Origin: Formosa sp. Hel1_33_131
Lineage (GTDB): Bacteria; Bacteroidota; Bacteroidia; Flavobacteriales; Flavobacteriaceae
Direction: 5' to 3'
Length of the DNA: 64,000 bases
Assembly (NCBI GenBank): GCA_949499105.1
Contig: CATEFX010000026.1
Location: 1 to 64,000 of the forward strand
The translations under genes were made by a program, and so were the position numbers. How positions within the stretch are numbered: position 1 is the first letter of the stretch; each line of letters starts with the position of its first letter. The notes under the pieces were generated by a model. That model was not told the origin of the DNA. It did no database searches and saw nothing but the letters and a program-made list of their open reading frames with translations. Below, in pieces: positions 42,537 through 50,423 of this stretch.

Positions 42537-43832
42537 ATGAAATACCATCCAATTCCTTCGCAACTATTTATAAAAAATAGAGTAAAGTTGTCACAGCAGA
42601 TGATACCTAATTCTATTGCTGTGTTTAATTCCAACGACGTTTTTTCTACAGGGGCAGATAGTACACTTCCTTTTGAACAGCATCGTAATATTTTTTATTT
42701 AAGCGGGGTTGATCAAGAAGAAAGTATTTTAATTGTTTTTCCAGATGCTCGTGAAAAAGAACACCGAGAAATCTTATTTGTAAAAGAGACCAATGATCAT
42801 ATTGCTGTGTGGGAAGGCGCAAAACTCAGTAAATCTCAGGCCACTGAATCTTCAGGTGTTCAGACGGTGTATTGGTTAAAAGAATTTGATTCTATTTTCC
42901 CAAAATTGATGGAGGAGGCAAAATTATTTTATTTTAATAATAATGATCATTACCGTCAAGCGGTAGAAATGGAAACCCGCGACGATCGTTTTTTGAAGAT
43001 GATAAAGTCAACGTATCCAGCGCATGAAATCCTGCCTAATTTCCCTATAATGGAATCAATTCGCGGGGTGAAAGAACCCGAAGAAATCGCGCTAATTCAA
43101 ACGGCTTGTGACATTACCGAAAAAGGGTTTAAAAGAGTCTTAGGATTTGTGAAGCCCGGCGTTATGGAATACGAAATTGAGGCAGAGTACACCCATGAAT
43201 TCCTTAGAAATCGATCTAAAGGTTTTGCATATACGCCCATTATTGGATCGGGATATAACGCGTGTGTTTTGCATTATATAGAAAATAATCAAGCATGTAA
43301 GGACGGCGATATGTTGCTGATGGATGTGGCTGCTGAATACGCCAACTATTCCAGCGATATGACGCGTACGATCCCTGTAAATGGGCGTTTTACTGCCCGT
43401 CAAAAAGCCGTATACCAAGCTGTTTTAAATGTCAAAAATGAGGCGACTCAATTGCTTGTTCCAGGGGTGCTATTAGATGAATACCATAAGGAAGTTGGAA
43501 AAATGATGACCTCTGAACTTTTAGATTTAGCATTAATAGATAAAGCTGATGTCCAAAGCGAAGATCCAAAATGGCCTGCGTATAAAAAATATTTCATGCA
43601 TGGGACTTCTCATCATATGGGATTAGACACCCACGATTTAGGGGCAATCAAAATCCCTGTAACCTCTCAAATGGTATTTACAGTCGAGCCAGGAATTTAT
43701 ATCCCTGACGAAAAAATGGGCATTAGACTGGAAGACGATGTGGTCGTTCAAGCCGATGGCCCACCTTTAAATTTAATGCAACAGATTCCTATCGAAATTG
43801 AAGAAATAGAAGCGTTGATGCATTCGAATTAA
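42537..43832 (+). CDS. pepP: Xaa-Pro aminopeptidase (M24B)
   Basis: 431 residues from ATG 42537 (MKYHPIPSQLF); see the promoter. Removes an N-terminal residue before proline. N-terminal creatinase-like domain (SGVDQEESILIVF) and pita-bread catalytic domain with MDVAAEYANYSSDMTRTIP (two Asp), HGTSHHMGLDTHD (His), VEPGIYI (Glu) and GIRLEDDVVV (Glu), all five metal ligands. Ends four bases inside the convergent metal-binding lipoprotein. Confidence 0.95.
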   Translation: MKYHPIPSQLFIKNRVKLSQQMIPNSIAVFNSNDVFSTGADSTLPFEQHRNIFYLSGVDQEESILIVFPDAREKEHREILFVKETNDHIAVWEGAKLSKSQATESSGVQTVYWLKEFDSIFPKLMEEAKLFYFNNNDHYRQAVEMETRDDRFLKMIKSTYPAHEILPNFPIMESIRGVKEPEEIALIQTACDITEKGFKRVLGFVKPGVMEYEIEAEYTHEFLRNRSKGFAYTPIIGSGYNACVLHYIENNQACKDGDMLLMDVAAEYANYSSDMTRTIPVNGRFTARQKAVYQAVLNVKNEATQLLVPGVLLDEYHKEVGKMMTSELLDLALIDKADVQSEDPKWPAYKKYFMHGTSHHMGLDTHDLGAIKIPVTSQMVFTVEPGIYIPDEKMGIRLEDDVVVQADGPPLNLMQQIPIEIEEIEALMHSN

Positions 43833-44329
43833 GCTTTTTTAGTGCAACATTCTTTTTTACAATCCTTAGCACACGCTTTTTTTTCGACTTCCATTTTGTC
43901 TTTACAACAGGCTTTTTTGCAGTCTTTATCACAGGCTTTTTTGACCCCTGAAAACGCTTCAACAGTCTGCATGTTTTCTACAGAATATGTTTTCCCAACG
44001 GAAGTGACTGTTTTAGTGATGCTCTCTGGGTTGACTTTTGCAACATCGTATTCGACCATCGCCATTTCATTTTTAAAATCGACGGTTGCAGATTTCACGC
44101 CTTCCATGCGAGCAAGTTTTTTCTCAATAGTTTTAGCACAACCCATTTCACAAGTCATTCCTTTAATGCCGAATTCTGCTTTAGAATAAGTGGCATTAGG
44201 ATCGAGTTGATGTGCAGCTTTTTCTGTGGCTGTTTCTACTGTTTTGATCTCTGCCTTCGTCTCATTTTTACAAGAAAAAAGGATCACTAAAATGAATACT
44301 GAGGTTAAGATGATTTTTAAATGTTTCAT
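43829..44329 (-). CDS. Heavy-metal-associated (HMA-like) lipoprotein with Cys-rich tail
   Basis: 166 residues. Lipobox LFSC at Cys20. Residues 55-120 are an HMA fold, FGIKGMTCEMGCAKTIEKKL, in which the metal site is CxxxC (Cys-Glu-Met-Gly-Cys) rather than the classic CxxC. The last 35 residues hold ten Cys in pairs and runs with Lys (DCKKACCKD; DCKKECCTK), a likely soft-metal binding tail. Located in the periplasm or outer membrane. Role in copper or zinc sequestration is inference. Overlaps pepP by four bases at convergent stops. Confidence 0.8.
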   Translation of the reverse strand: MKHLKIILTSVFILVILFSCKNETKAEIKTVETATEKAAHQLDPNATYSKAEFGIKGMTCEMGCAKTIEKKLARMEGVKSATVDFKNEMAMVEYDVAKVNPESITKTVTSVGKTYSVENMQTVEAFSGVKKACDKDCKKACCKDKMEVEKKACAKDCKKECCTKKA

Positions 44330-44419
44330 AATGTTTTGTTTAGGTGTTCAAACAAATGTAAAAATAATTAGTTGTTATTCTAATTTATTATCCAATTTTG
44401 TAAGTAATAATACTTTCTA

Positions 44420-45307
44420 ATGAATCAAGAACAAAAAAAATGGATATATCTCTGTATCCTCGCCATCGTATGGGGAAGCTCCTTTATACTAATTAAAAAA
44501 GGTTTAATAGGGTTAACTCCGCTGCAATTGGGGAGTTTACGAACGGTTATTTCTTCGGTTTTCATCTTTATAATTGGGTTTAAATCTCTCAAAACTATTT
44601 TAAATCATCAATGGAAATGGATTATATTATCTGGATTTTTAGGGACATTTTTACCCAGTTTCTTATTTGCATTTGCAGAAACCGAAGTCGACAGCGGAGT
44701 TGTGTGTATTCTAAATGCGTTAGTGCCTCTGAATGCCATTTTAATAGGGTTGGCAGTTTTTAAAATAGCGTCTACAAAAATTCAAATTTTTGGAGTTTCA
44801 CTTGGTTTTATTGGGGCTTCGATGCTCATTTTAAACAGTATGGATCTCAATCCCGATCAAAATTATCTATATGCTGGTTTTGTTGTTTTAGCAACCTTAA
44901 TGTATGGGTTCAATGTTAATATAATCAAACACTACCTTCAGGAAGTGAAGCCAATCGCCATAGCGACTGGTAATTTTGCTGCAATTATAATCCCCGCTTT
45001 ACTCGTTTTAATTTTATCAGATTTTTTTAATGTACAAACCTTTGAAAACGAAGCGATCTATTCGTCTATTGGATACATTGCTGTTTTGTCTTTATTTGGC
45101 ACGGTGATGGCTAAAATTATATTTAATAATTTAATTCAAATTTCAAGTCCTGTATTTGCATCTTCCGTAACCTATCTAATGCCTGTTGTGGCACTCCTTT
45201 GGGGTTTGCTCGATGGTGAGCTTTTTGGATTAGATCAAGGGCTGGCGTCTTTACTTATTTTATCTGGGATTTATTTGGCGAATAAAAAAGCAAAAAACCG
45301 AAGCTAA
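44420..45307 (+). CDS. EamA-family transporter
   Basis: 295 residues, ten membrane helices as two EamA repeats: WGSSFILIKKGLIGLTPLQLGSLR at the start of the first, and SPVFASSVTYLMPVVALLWGLLDGE in the second. Exports small metabolites or drugs; substrate unknown. Its terminator hairpin overlaps its stop codon. Confidence 0.85.
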   Translation: MNQEQKKWIYLCILAIVWGSSFILIKKGLIGLTPLQLGSLRTVISSVFIFIIGFKSLKTILNHQWKWIILSGFLGTFLPSFLFAFAETEVDSGVVCILNALVPLNAILIGLAVFKIASTKIQIFGVSLGFIGASMLILNSMDLNPDQNYLYAGFVVLATLMYGFNVNIIKHYLQEVKPIAIATGNFAAIIIPALLVLILSDFFNVQTFENEAIYSSIGYIAVLSLFGTVMAKIIFNNLIQISSPVFASSVTYLMPVVALLWGLLDGELFGLDQGLASLLILSGIYLANKKAKNRS

Positions 45308-45322
45308 AGCCTCGGCTTTTTT
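45298..45322 (+). terminator. Terminator overlapping the EamA stop codon
   Basis: CCGAAGC (45298-45304), loop TAAA, GCCTCGG (45309-45315) with one A/C mismatch, then six T. The TAA stop is inside the loop. Also serves as a hairpin for the convergent M16 gene. Confidence 0.75.
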
Positions 45323-45340
45323 AAATAATATAAATGGGGA

Positions 45341-47407
45341 TTATTTAAAATCTTCTTCAGAAACCCCTTGATTAATTAAAACCTCACTTGCTTTTAAGTT
45401 GATTACTTGAGGGCCAGCAGTTATTTTCTGAGCAAAAGGAAACAACACACCATTAACTTCTTTATAGTCAGAATAGTCCTGAACCGAGGTTACTTTTACA
45501 TCTTCTTCCTCTTCTGTTTTTTCAGTTCGAACTAAAAAACCTGTTGCTGCATCATAGTAACGAAAAGATTCTTCTTTCACCTGTATTTTATAAACATCTA
45601 CACCGTCAATAGCTGACAAGCTAACCAATGTAAGAGTATTTGCATCTAAATAGGCTTCTGGGAACAAGCCTTTTTCATTCGATTTTTCAGCGAATTCTTT
45701 TTCAGACATTGGTTCCTTTCTGCCTTGGTTTTCTGTATATCCAGTGCTCCCATCAAATTTTTGTTTGACAATAGTACCCATTCCAGCAATAGACATTTCC
45801 ATTGAGGCCTTATTTGGAGACATTGACTTCATGACTGCTGTTGGATTAAACGGCATGCCTTCAATGGTAACATCCGCAGACATCAGTATTGAGTTTACAG
45901 TATTGACCGCCTCCAGGCCACCAATTGCTTTAATATAATCATCAAGTACCGTTGCCACAGTGACGCCTGCTGGAACTGGTTTTTTGAATTCTGGTTTTTC
46001 AACGGAATTTGCATAGGTGTCAAAATAGTTGATTGGAATGCCTATTTTTTCAAGGTTGTCAACCACTTCACTCCCTTTTCCAACCACCACGATACGAGCG
46101 TTGTCGGCGCTAAAATAGGTGTTTGCAATTCGTTGCACATCTTCAATAGTGACTGCATTTATCTTTTGAAGGTATGTGGTGTAAAAATCTTCGGGAAGCT
46201 CATTAACTTTTGTATTGACAGCATATTGTGCAATAGTACTTGGTTTCTCGAGGGCTAGTACGAAATCGCCCACATATTTCGCTTTGGCATTTGCCAGTGC
46301 TTCCGCTTCTACTGGGTTTGCTTGAATACGTTTTATTTCTTTAACGGTTTCAACAACAGCACTGTCAGTGACGGCATTTCTAACAGACGCTCCAGCTCTA
46401 AATCGAGAGATAAATTTATCAGTTCCAACTGATGAACGGGCACCGTACGTATAGCCGTGATCTTCACGAAGATTCATGTTTAAGTAGCTGTTAAATCCGC
46501 CCCCTAATATTTTATTAGCAATAAGAACCGCATGGTAATCGGGGTCGCTCATCTTTAAATTTACCGTGCTTGTTAAAGAGATGTTTGATTGTACGGCATT
46601 TGGCATATCAACAAAATTGATTTCTAAAGTTTTTGGATTCGCATTGGCTTCTGGAATAATGGTTTCTATTGGGGAACCCTTTTCCCATTGTTTAAACTGT
46701 TTTTTTACTAATTTGATAACCGATTTCGTATCAACATCTCCAATCACAACTAAATAGGATTTGTTTGGGTTGAAGTATTTTTGATAGTAATTTCGAATGT
46801 CATTAATAGTCACTTTACTGACGGATTCTTCGGAAACAAATTCCCCGTAAGGATGTTGTGTCCCATACGCTAAAGCACTTCCTACACGCCCCGAGATGAC
46901 GTCCACACTTTTTTCGTTGGACTTTATCCCATCGATAAGCTTGTTTTTTTCTTTCTGAAATTCTTCTTCGGTTAATAATGGGTTTATAGCGGCATCTGCT
47001 AATAATTCCAGAATACGATTGCTGTATTTTGTTAATGAACTCGCAGAGCCACCTCTAAATCCAAAATTTATTCTTGCCCCTAAAAAATCAATTTCTTCGT
47101 TAAAGTCGTTTTTAGAAATTGTGGTCGTTCCATTGCCAAGCATAGCACCTAAGAGTTCGGTAACGCCTGCTTTGGTTCCTTCTGCAATAGGATCTCTATC
47201 AAACGCCAATCTAAAAGAAACTCTTGGCAGTTTATGGTTTTCCACAATGAGCACTTTTAGGCCGTTTTTTAATTCAAATTCTTGTGGCTTCTCCAATGAA
47301 ATTTTTGGAGCGGGACCTGGTTTAGGTTGCTGAGAGCGGTCCATCTGAGCATTTACTCCTAATGACATAAAAAACAAGGCAATTAATGTATATAGTTTAG
47401 TTTTCAT
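45341..47407 (-). CDS. M16-family peptidase-like protein, lacking the HxxEH site
   Basis: 688 residues; signal peptide 1-20 (FMSLGVNAQ). Residues 30-460 have an M16 (insulinase/mitochondrial-processing) fold: LKNGLKVLIVENH, GVTELLGAMLGNGTT. Where catalytic members have HxxEH, this one has VTELL, so zinc binding is lost. The last 190 residues (VLDDYIKAIGGLEAVN...) resemble an outer-membrane-lipoprotein-sorting domain. Likely the inactive partner of the 47426 gene, 18 bases upstream on the same strand, in analogy to alpha/beta M16 pairs. Confidence 0.88.
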   Translation of the reverse strand: MKTKLYTLIALFFMSLGVNAQMDRSQQPKPGPAPKISLEKPQEFELKNGLKVLIVENHKLPRVSFRLAFDRDPIAEGTKAGVTELLGAMLGNGTTTISKNDFNEEIDFLGARINFGFRGGSASSLTKYSNRILELLADAAINPLLTEEEFQKEKNKLIDGIKSNEKSVDVISGRVGSALAYGTQHPYGEFVSEESVSKVTINDIRNYYQKYFNPNKSYLVVIGDVDTKSVIKLVKKQFKQWEKGSPIETIIPEANANPKTLEINFVDMPNAVQSNISLTSTVNLKMSDPDYHAVLIANKILGGGFNSYLNMNLREDHGYTYGARSSVGTDKFISRFRAGASVRNAVTDSAVVETVKEIKRIQANPVEAEALANAKAKYVGDFVLALEKPSTIAQYAVNTKVNELPEDFYTTYLQKINAVTIEDVQRIANTYFSADNARIVVVGKGSEVVDNLEKIGIPINYFDTYANSVEKPEFKKPVPAGVTVATVLDDYIKAIGGLEAVNTVNSILMSADVTIEGMPFNPTAVMKSMSPNKASMEMSIAGMGTIVKQKFDGSTGYTENQGRKEPMSEKEFAEKSNEKGLFPEAYLDANTLTLVSLSAIDGVDVYKIQVKEESFRYYDAATGFLVRTEKTEEEEDVKVTSVQDYSDYKEVNGVLFPFAQKITAGPQVINLKASEVLINQGVSEEDFK

Positions 47408-47425
47408 TGTAAAGACTTTTATGGG

Positions 47426-48745
47426 TTATTCCAGATGGGATTCGGGTAAATACTCTAATATCAATCGTTGGTTTGGGTTTAGATATTTATTGGCAACTGT
47501 TTTTATTTCTTCCCGGGTGATAGAACGGTATATGTCAATTTCATTGTTAATCAAATTAACATCATTATATAACAAATAATAGCGTGCCAATGAATTAGCA
47601 ATGCCTTCAATGCTTGAGTTGGAGCTTACAAATTTATTTTCAAATTTATTTTGAATTTTTTGGTAATCTCTTTCAGAAATAAGGTTGTTTTGAAGTTTTA
47701 CAATTTCCTCATCCATTTCAGTGACAAGGTCGTCCAATGAAACCTCTCCTAATGGCAATCCATATAAAATATAAGTTCCGTAGTCCTCTTGACTAAAATC
47801 AATGGCACCGACTTGAAGTCCCATTTTTTTATCATCGACAATTTTTTTATAAAGCTTAGACGTTTTTCCATCACTTAAGTATGTTGAAATCATACTTAAA
47901 ACATAGGCATCTCTCTCTTTAAATGAGGGCGTTCTGTAAGCGGCCATAACCGCTGGAATTTGAATATTAGCATCATAAGCTTTCGCTCGAATTGGTTTGG
48001 TGATAGGGTCTTCTTTTGGAAAGTTCCTTACGATATCTTTGCCTCTTGGAATCGGTCCAAAATAGGCCTCGATCATTTTTTTTACAGCTTCAACATCAAT
48101 ATCCCCAGCGACGACTAAAACAGCATTGTTGGGCACATAGAATTTTTTGTTAAACGCCTGAAACTCCTCTAGAGTAGCTGCGTCTAAATGTTCCATTTTC
48201 CCAATGGTAGTCCCTTTGTAGGGGTGTTTTTTAAATATATTAAGTTTAATCTTCTCAAGAAACTTTCCGTAAGGTCTGTTGTCAACTCTTAGTCGCTTTT
48301 CTTCTTTTACAACTTCGTTTTGCGTATCAACTCCATCTTGATTAATCACAGGATGAAGGAGTCGCTCGGATTCCATCCATAATCCAAGCTCCACATTGTT
48401 TGAAGGGAATACTTCATAATAGTAAGTTCGGTCGTCGGTCGTATTGGCATTGTTGCTTCCGCCGTTTGAGGCGACAATCGTAAACCATTCACCTTTGGGG
48501 ATATTTACAGTTCCTTCAAATAGTAGGTGTTCAAAAAAGTGAGCAAACCCTGTGCGTTCTGGATTTTCATCTTTTGCACCTATGTGGTACATTACAGAAG
48601 TTGTTACAACGGGAGCAGAGTTGTCTTGATGTAAAATAACGTGCATGCCGTTACTCAAATCGTACTCTTCAAATTTAACTTCTTGTGCTGAGGCTGTTAA
48701 TACCAACCCGAGCAAAGTCGCTAAAGTACATAAGCAATTTTTCAT
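47426..48745 (-). CDS. M16-family zinc metallopeptidase (catalytic)
   Basis: 439 residues, signal peptide MKNCLCTLATLLGLVLTASA. Active-site HFFEH within FAHFFEHLLFEGT, and a downstream Glu in NEVVKEEKR about 75 residues later (third zinc ligand). Periplasmic or surface peptide cleavage. Forms an operon with the inactive M16 gene. Confidence 0.92.
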   Translation of the reverse strand: MKNCLCTLATLLGLVLTASAQEVKFEEYDLSNGMHVILHQDNSAPVVTTSVMYHIGAKDENPERTGFAHFFEHLLFEGTVNIPKGEWFTIVASNGGSNNANTTDDRTYYYEVFPSNNVELGLWMESERLLHPVINQDGVDTQNEVVKEEKRLRVDNRPYGKFLEKIKLNIFKKHPYKGTTIGKMEHLDAATLEEFQAFNKKFYVPNNAVLVVAGDIDVEAVKKMIEAYFGPIPRGKDIVRNFPKEDPITKPIRAKAYDANIQIPAVMAAYRTPSFKERDAYVLSMISTYLSDGKTSKLYKKIVDDKKMGLQVGAIDFSQEDYGTYILYGLPLGEVSLDDLVTEMDEEIVKLQNNLISERDYQKIQNKFENKFVSSNSSIEGIANSLARYYLLYNDVNLINNEIDIYRSITREEIKTVANKYLNPNQRLILEYLPESHLE

Positions 48746-48879
48746 AAGTTAGGTTTAAATTTGAGTGTTTATAATAAGACGAGTTTCGTTACATATTGTT
48801 ACACAAACACAGTTAAAATACTATTTTTTTGAAAGTCAAGGCGTATCTCAAGAAATTACAAGGATAAGGTAGAAATTAT

Positions 48880-48909
48880 TTGCAGATTAAGATAATAGAA
48901 TTATATTTG
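48880..48909 (+). promoter_or_regulatory. rplU promoter
   Basis: TTG (48880-48882), 19-base spacer, TATATTTG (48902-48909): the best match to the Bacteroidota consensus in the window. Confidence 0.85.
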
Positions 48910-48915
48910 CACCCG

Positions 48916-48934
48916 CCTTACTTTTTTGGTAAGG
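48916..48934 (+). promoter_or_regulatory. Leader hairpin before rplU
   Basis: CCTTAC (48916-48921) pairs exactly with GTAAGG (48929-48934), within the first bases of the mRNA. May be a ribosomal-protein autoregulation site; not assigned to a known L21 leader family. Confidence 0.45.
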
Positions 48935-48973
48935 GGAATTTATTTAAACTAATTTAACAAAAAACGTTACGCT

Positions 48974-49516
48974 ATGTACGCAATTGTAGAGATAGCAGGG
49001 CATCAATTCAAAGTTGAAAAAGACCAAAAAGTCTTTGTCAACCGTTTGCAAACAGAAGAAGGAAAAAAAGTCACTTTTGACTCTGTACTTCTTTTAGCAG
49101 ATGGTGATAAAGTTACTGTTGGCGCCCCAGCTATAGACGGCGCTCAAGTAGGAGCCAAAGTCTTAAAGCACCTTAAAGGTGATAAAGTGATCGTATTCAA
49201 AAAGAAACGACGAAAAGGGTATAGAGTTAAGAATGGCCATCGCCAATCTTTAACTGAAATACAAATTGAAAGCATTGTTGCTTCAGGAGCTAAAAAAGCG
49301 ACACCAGCGAAAGCTGTTGCGCCAAAAGCAGAGGCAAAACCAGCGGCAAAGAAGGAGGTTTCTAAGCCAGCTGCTAAAGTTGCTGCACCAAAAGCAGAAG
49401 CTGCTCAAGATTTGACTGCAATGACCGTTGCACAATTAAAAGAATTAGCAAAAGCTAAAGGGATTTCTGGAATTTCAGCAATGAAAAAATCAGATTTAAT
49501 TTCAGCTTTAAGTTAG
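48974..49516 (+). CDS. rplU: 50S ribosomal protein L21 with C-terminal extension
   Basis: Residues 1-105 are L21 (MYAIVEIAGHQFKVEK, GDKVIVFKKKRRKGYRVKNGHRQ). The remaining 75 residues are an Ala/Lys/Pro linker (about 110-145) and a short helical end, LTAMTVAQLKELAKAKGISG...KSDLISALS, of the SAP/Rho-N type fold that binds nucleic acid. Total 180 residues versus about 103 in E. coli. First gene of rplU-rpmA. Confidence 0.96.
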   Translation: MYAIVEIAGHQFKVEKDQKVFVNRLQTEEGKKVTFDSVLLLADGDKVTVGAPAIDGAQVGAKVLKHLKGDKVIVFKKKRRKGYRVKNGHRQSLTEIQIESIVASGAKKATPAKAVAPKAEAKPAAKKEVSKPAAKVAAPKAEAAQDLTAMTVAQLKELAKAKGISGISAMKKSDLISALS

Positions 49517-49545
49517 AATTAATAACATATTAAAATCGAAATAAA

Positions 49546-49806
49546 ATGGCACATAAAAAAGGAGTCGGAAGTTCGAAAAATGGTAGAGAATCAGAATCAA
49601 AACGTCTAGGCGTAAAGATCTTTGGTGGTCAAGCAGCTATTGCTGGTAACATTATCGTAAGACAACGAGGTACTGCACACAATCCAGGAGAGAATGTGTA
49701 TGCTGGAAAAGATCATACCCTTCATGCTAAAGTGGATGGGCTTGTGAAATTTGCAAAAAAGAAAAACAACAGATCATATGTTTCTATTGTTCCTTTTGAA
49801 GCATAA
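49546..49806 (+). CDS. rpmA: 50S ribosomal protein L27
   Basis: 86 residues: [38 protein letters not shown]. Sits near the peptidyl-transferase centre. 29 bases after rplU and followed by a terminator. Confidence 0.98.
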   Translation: MAHKKGVGSSKNGRESESKRLGVKIFGGQAAIAGNIIVRQRGTAHNPGENVYAGKDHTLHAKVDGLVKFAKKKNNRSYVSIVPFEA

Positions 49807-49830
49807 GCATTCAAATTAAAATTTTAAAAA

Positions 49831-49858
49831 AAGCTTCGCATTGCGAAGCTTTTTTTTG
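49831..49858. terminator. Two-way terminator between rpmA and the GNAT gene
   Basis: AAGCTTCGC (49831-49839) pairs with GCGAAGCTT (49843-49851), flanked by A-runs left and T-runs right. Confidence 0.9.
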
Positions 49859-49866
49859 TGATACAA

Positions 49867-50382
49867 TTAGCTAATTAATTTTTCAAAAGCCAGACGTTTA
49901 TCGGAGTTCTCTAAATAAATGACACCACAATAGTGATACCCTAATTTGATGAGCAATCCTTGCATGCCTAGGTTTTTTTCGTGCGTATCAATCCGCATGG
50001 ACTTAATGTTGTTTTGTTTCAGGGTTTGTTCACACGCGTTAAAGATAAATTTTGCAATTCCTTTACCTCTGAATTTATCACTCACAGCCATTCGATGAAT
50101 GACCCCGTACGTTGCATTATTTTTGGTCTTCCAATTTCCTTCAATAGTAGTATAAGTTGGTTCGGGTCGTGTGGTGAACATCGCTGTAGCAATTGTGTTT
50201 ACATCCTTTGCTCTTACCACGTAACTGTCAGAGTTAAACACATCCTTTAGGATCGTTTTTTCATTAGGATATCCATTTTGCCATTGATCAATGTTTTGCA
50301 TCTTCAAATACGCCTGAGCTTCCTCAATGATTTTTAATACCGAACTTAAATCGCCTTCTTTCGTTGGTAAAAACGTCATCAT
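49867..50382 (-). CDS. GNAT-family acetyltransferase
   Basis: 171 residues, GNAT fold. Acetyl-CoA loop in AVSDKFRGKGIAKFIF (R/QxxGxG/A) and later MRIDTHEKNLGMQGLLIKLGYHY. Acceptor unknown. Confidence 0.85.
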   Translation of the reverse strand: MMTFLPTKEGDLSSVLKIIEEAQAYLKMQNIDQWQNGYPNEKTILKDVFNSDSYVVRAKDVNTIATAMFTTRPEPTYTTIEGNWKTKNNATYGVIHRMAVSDKFRGKGIAKFIFNACEQTLKQNNIKSMRIDTHEKNLGMQGLLIKLGYHYCGVIYLENSDKRLAFEKLIS

Positions 50383-50423
50383 TTCTTTTGAATCATTTTA
50401 GTTGAAATTCTAAAAATAAATAA

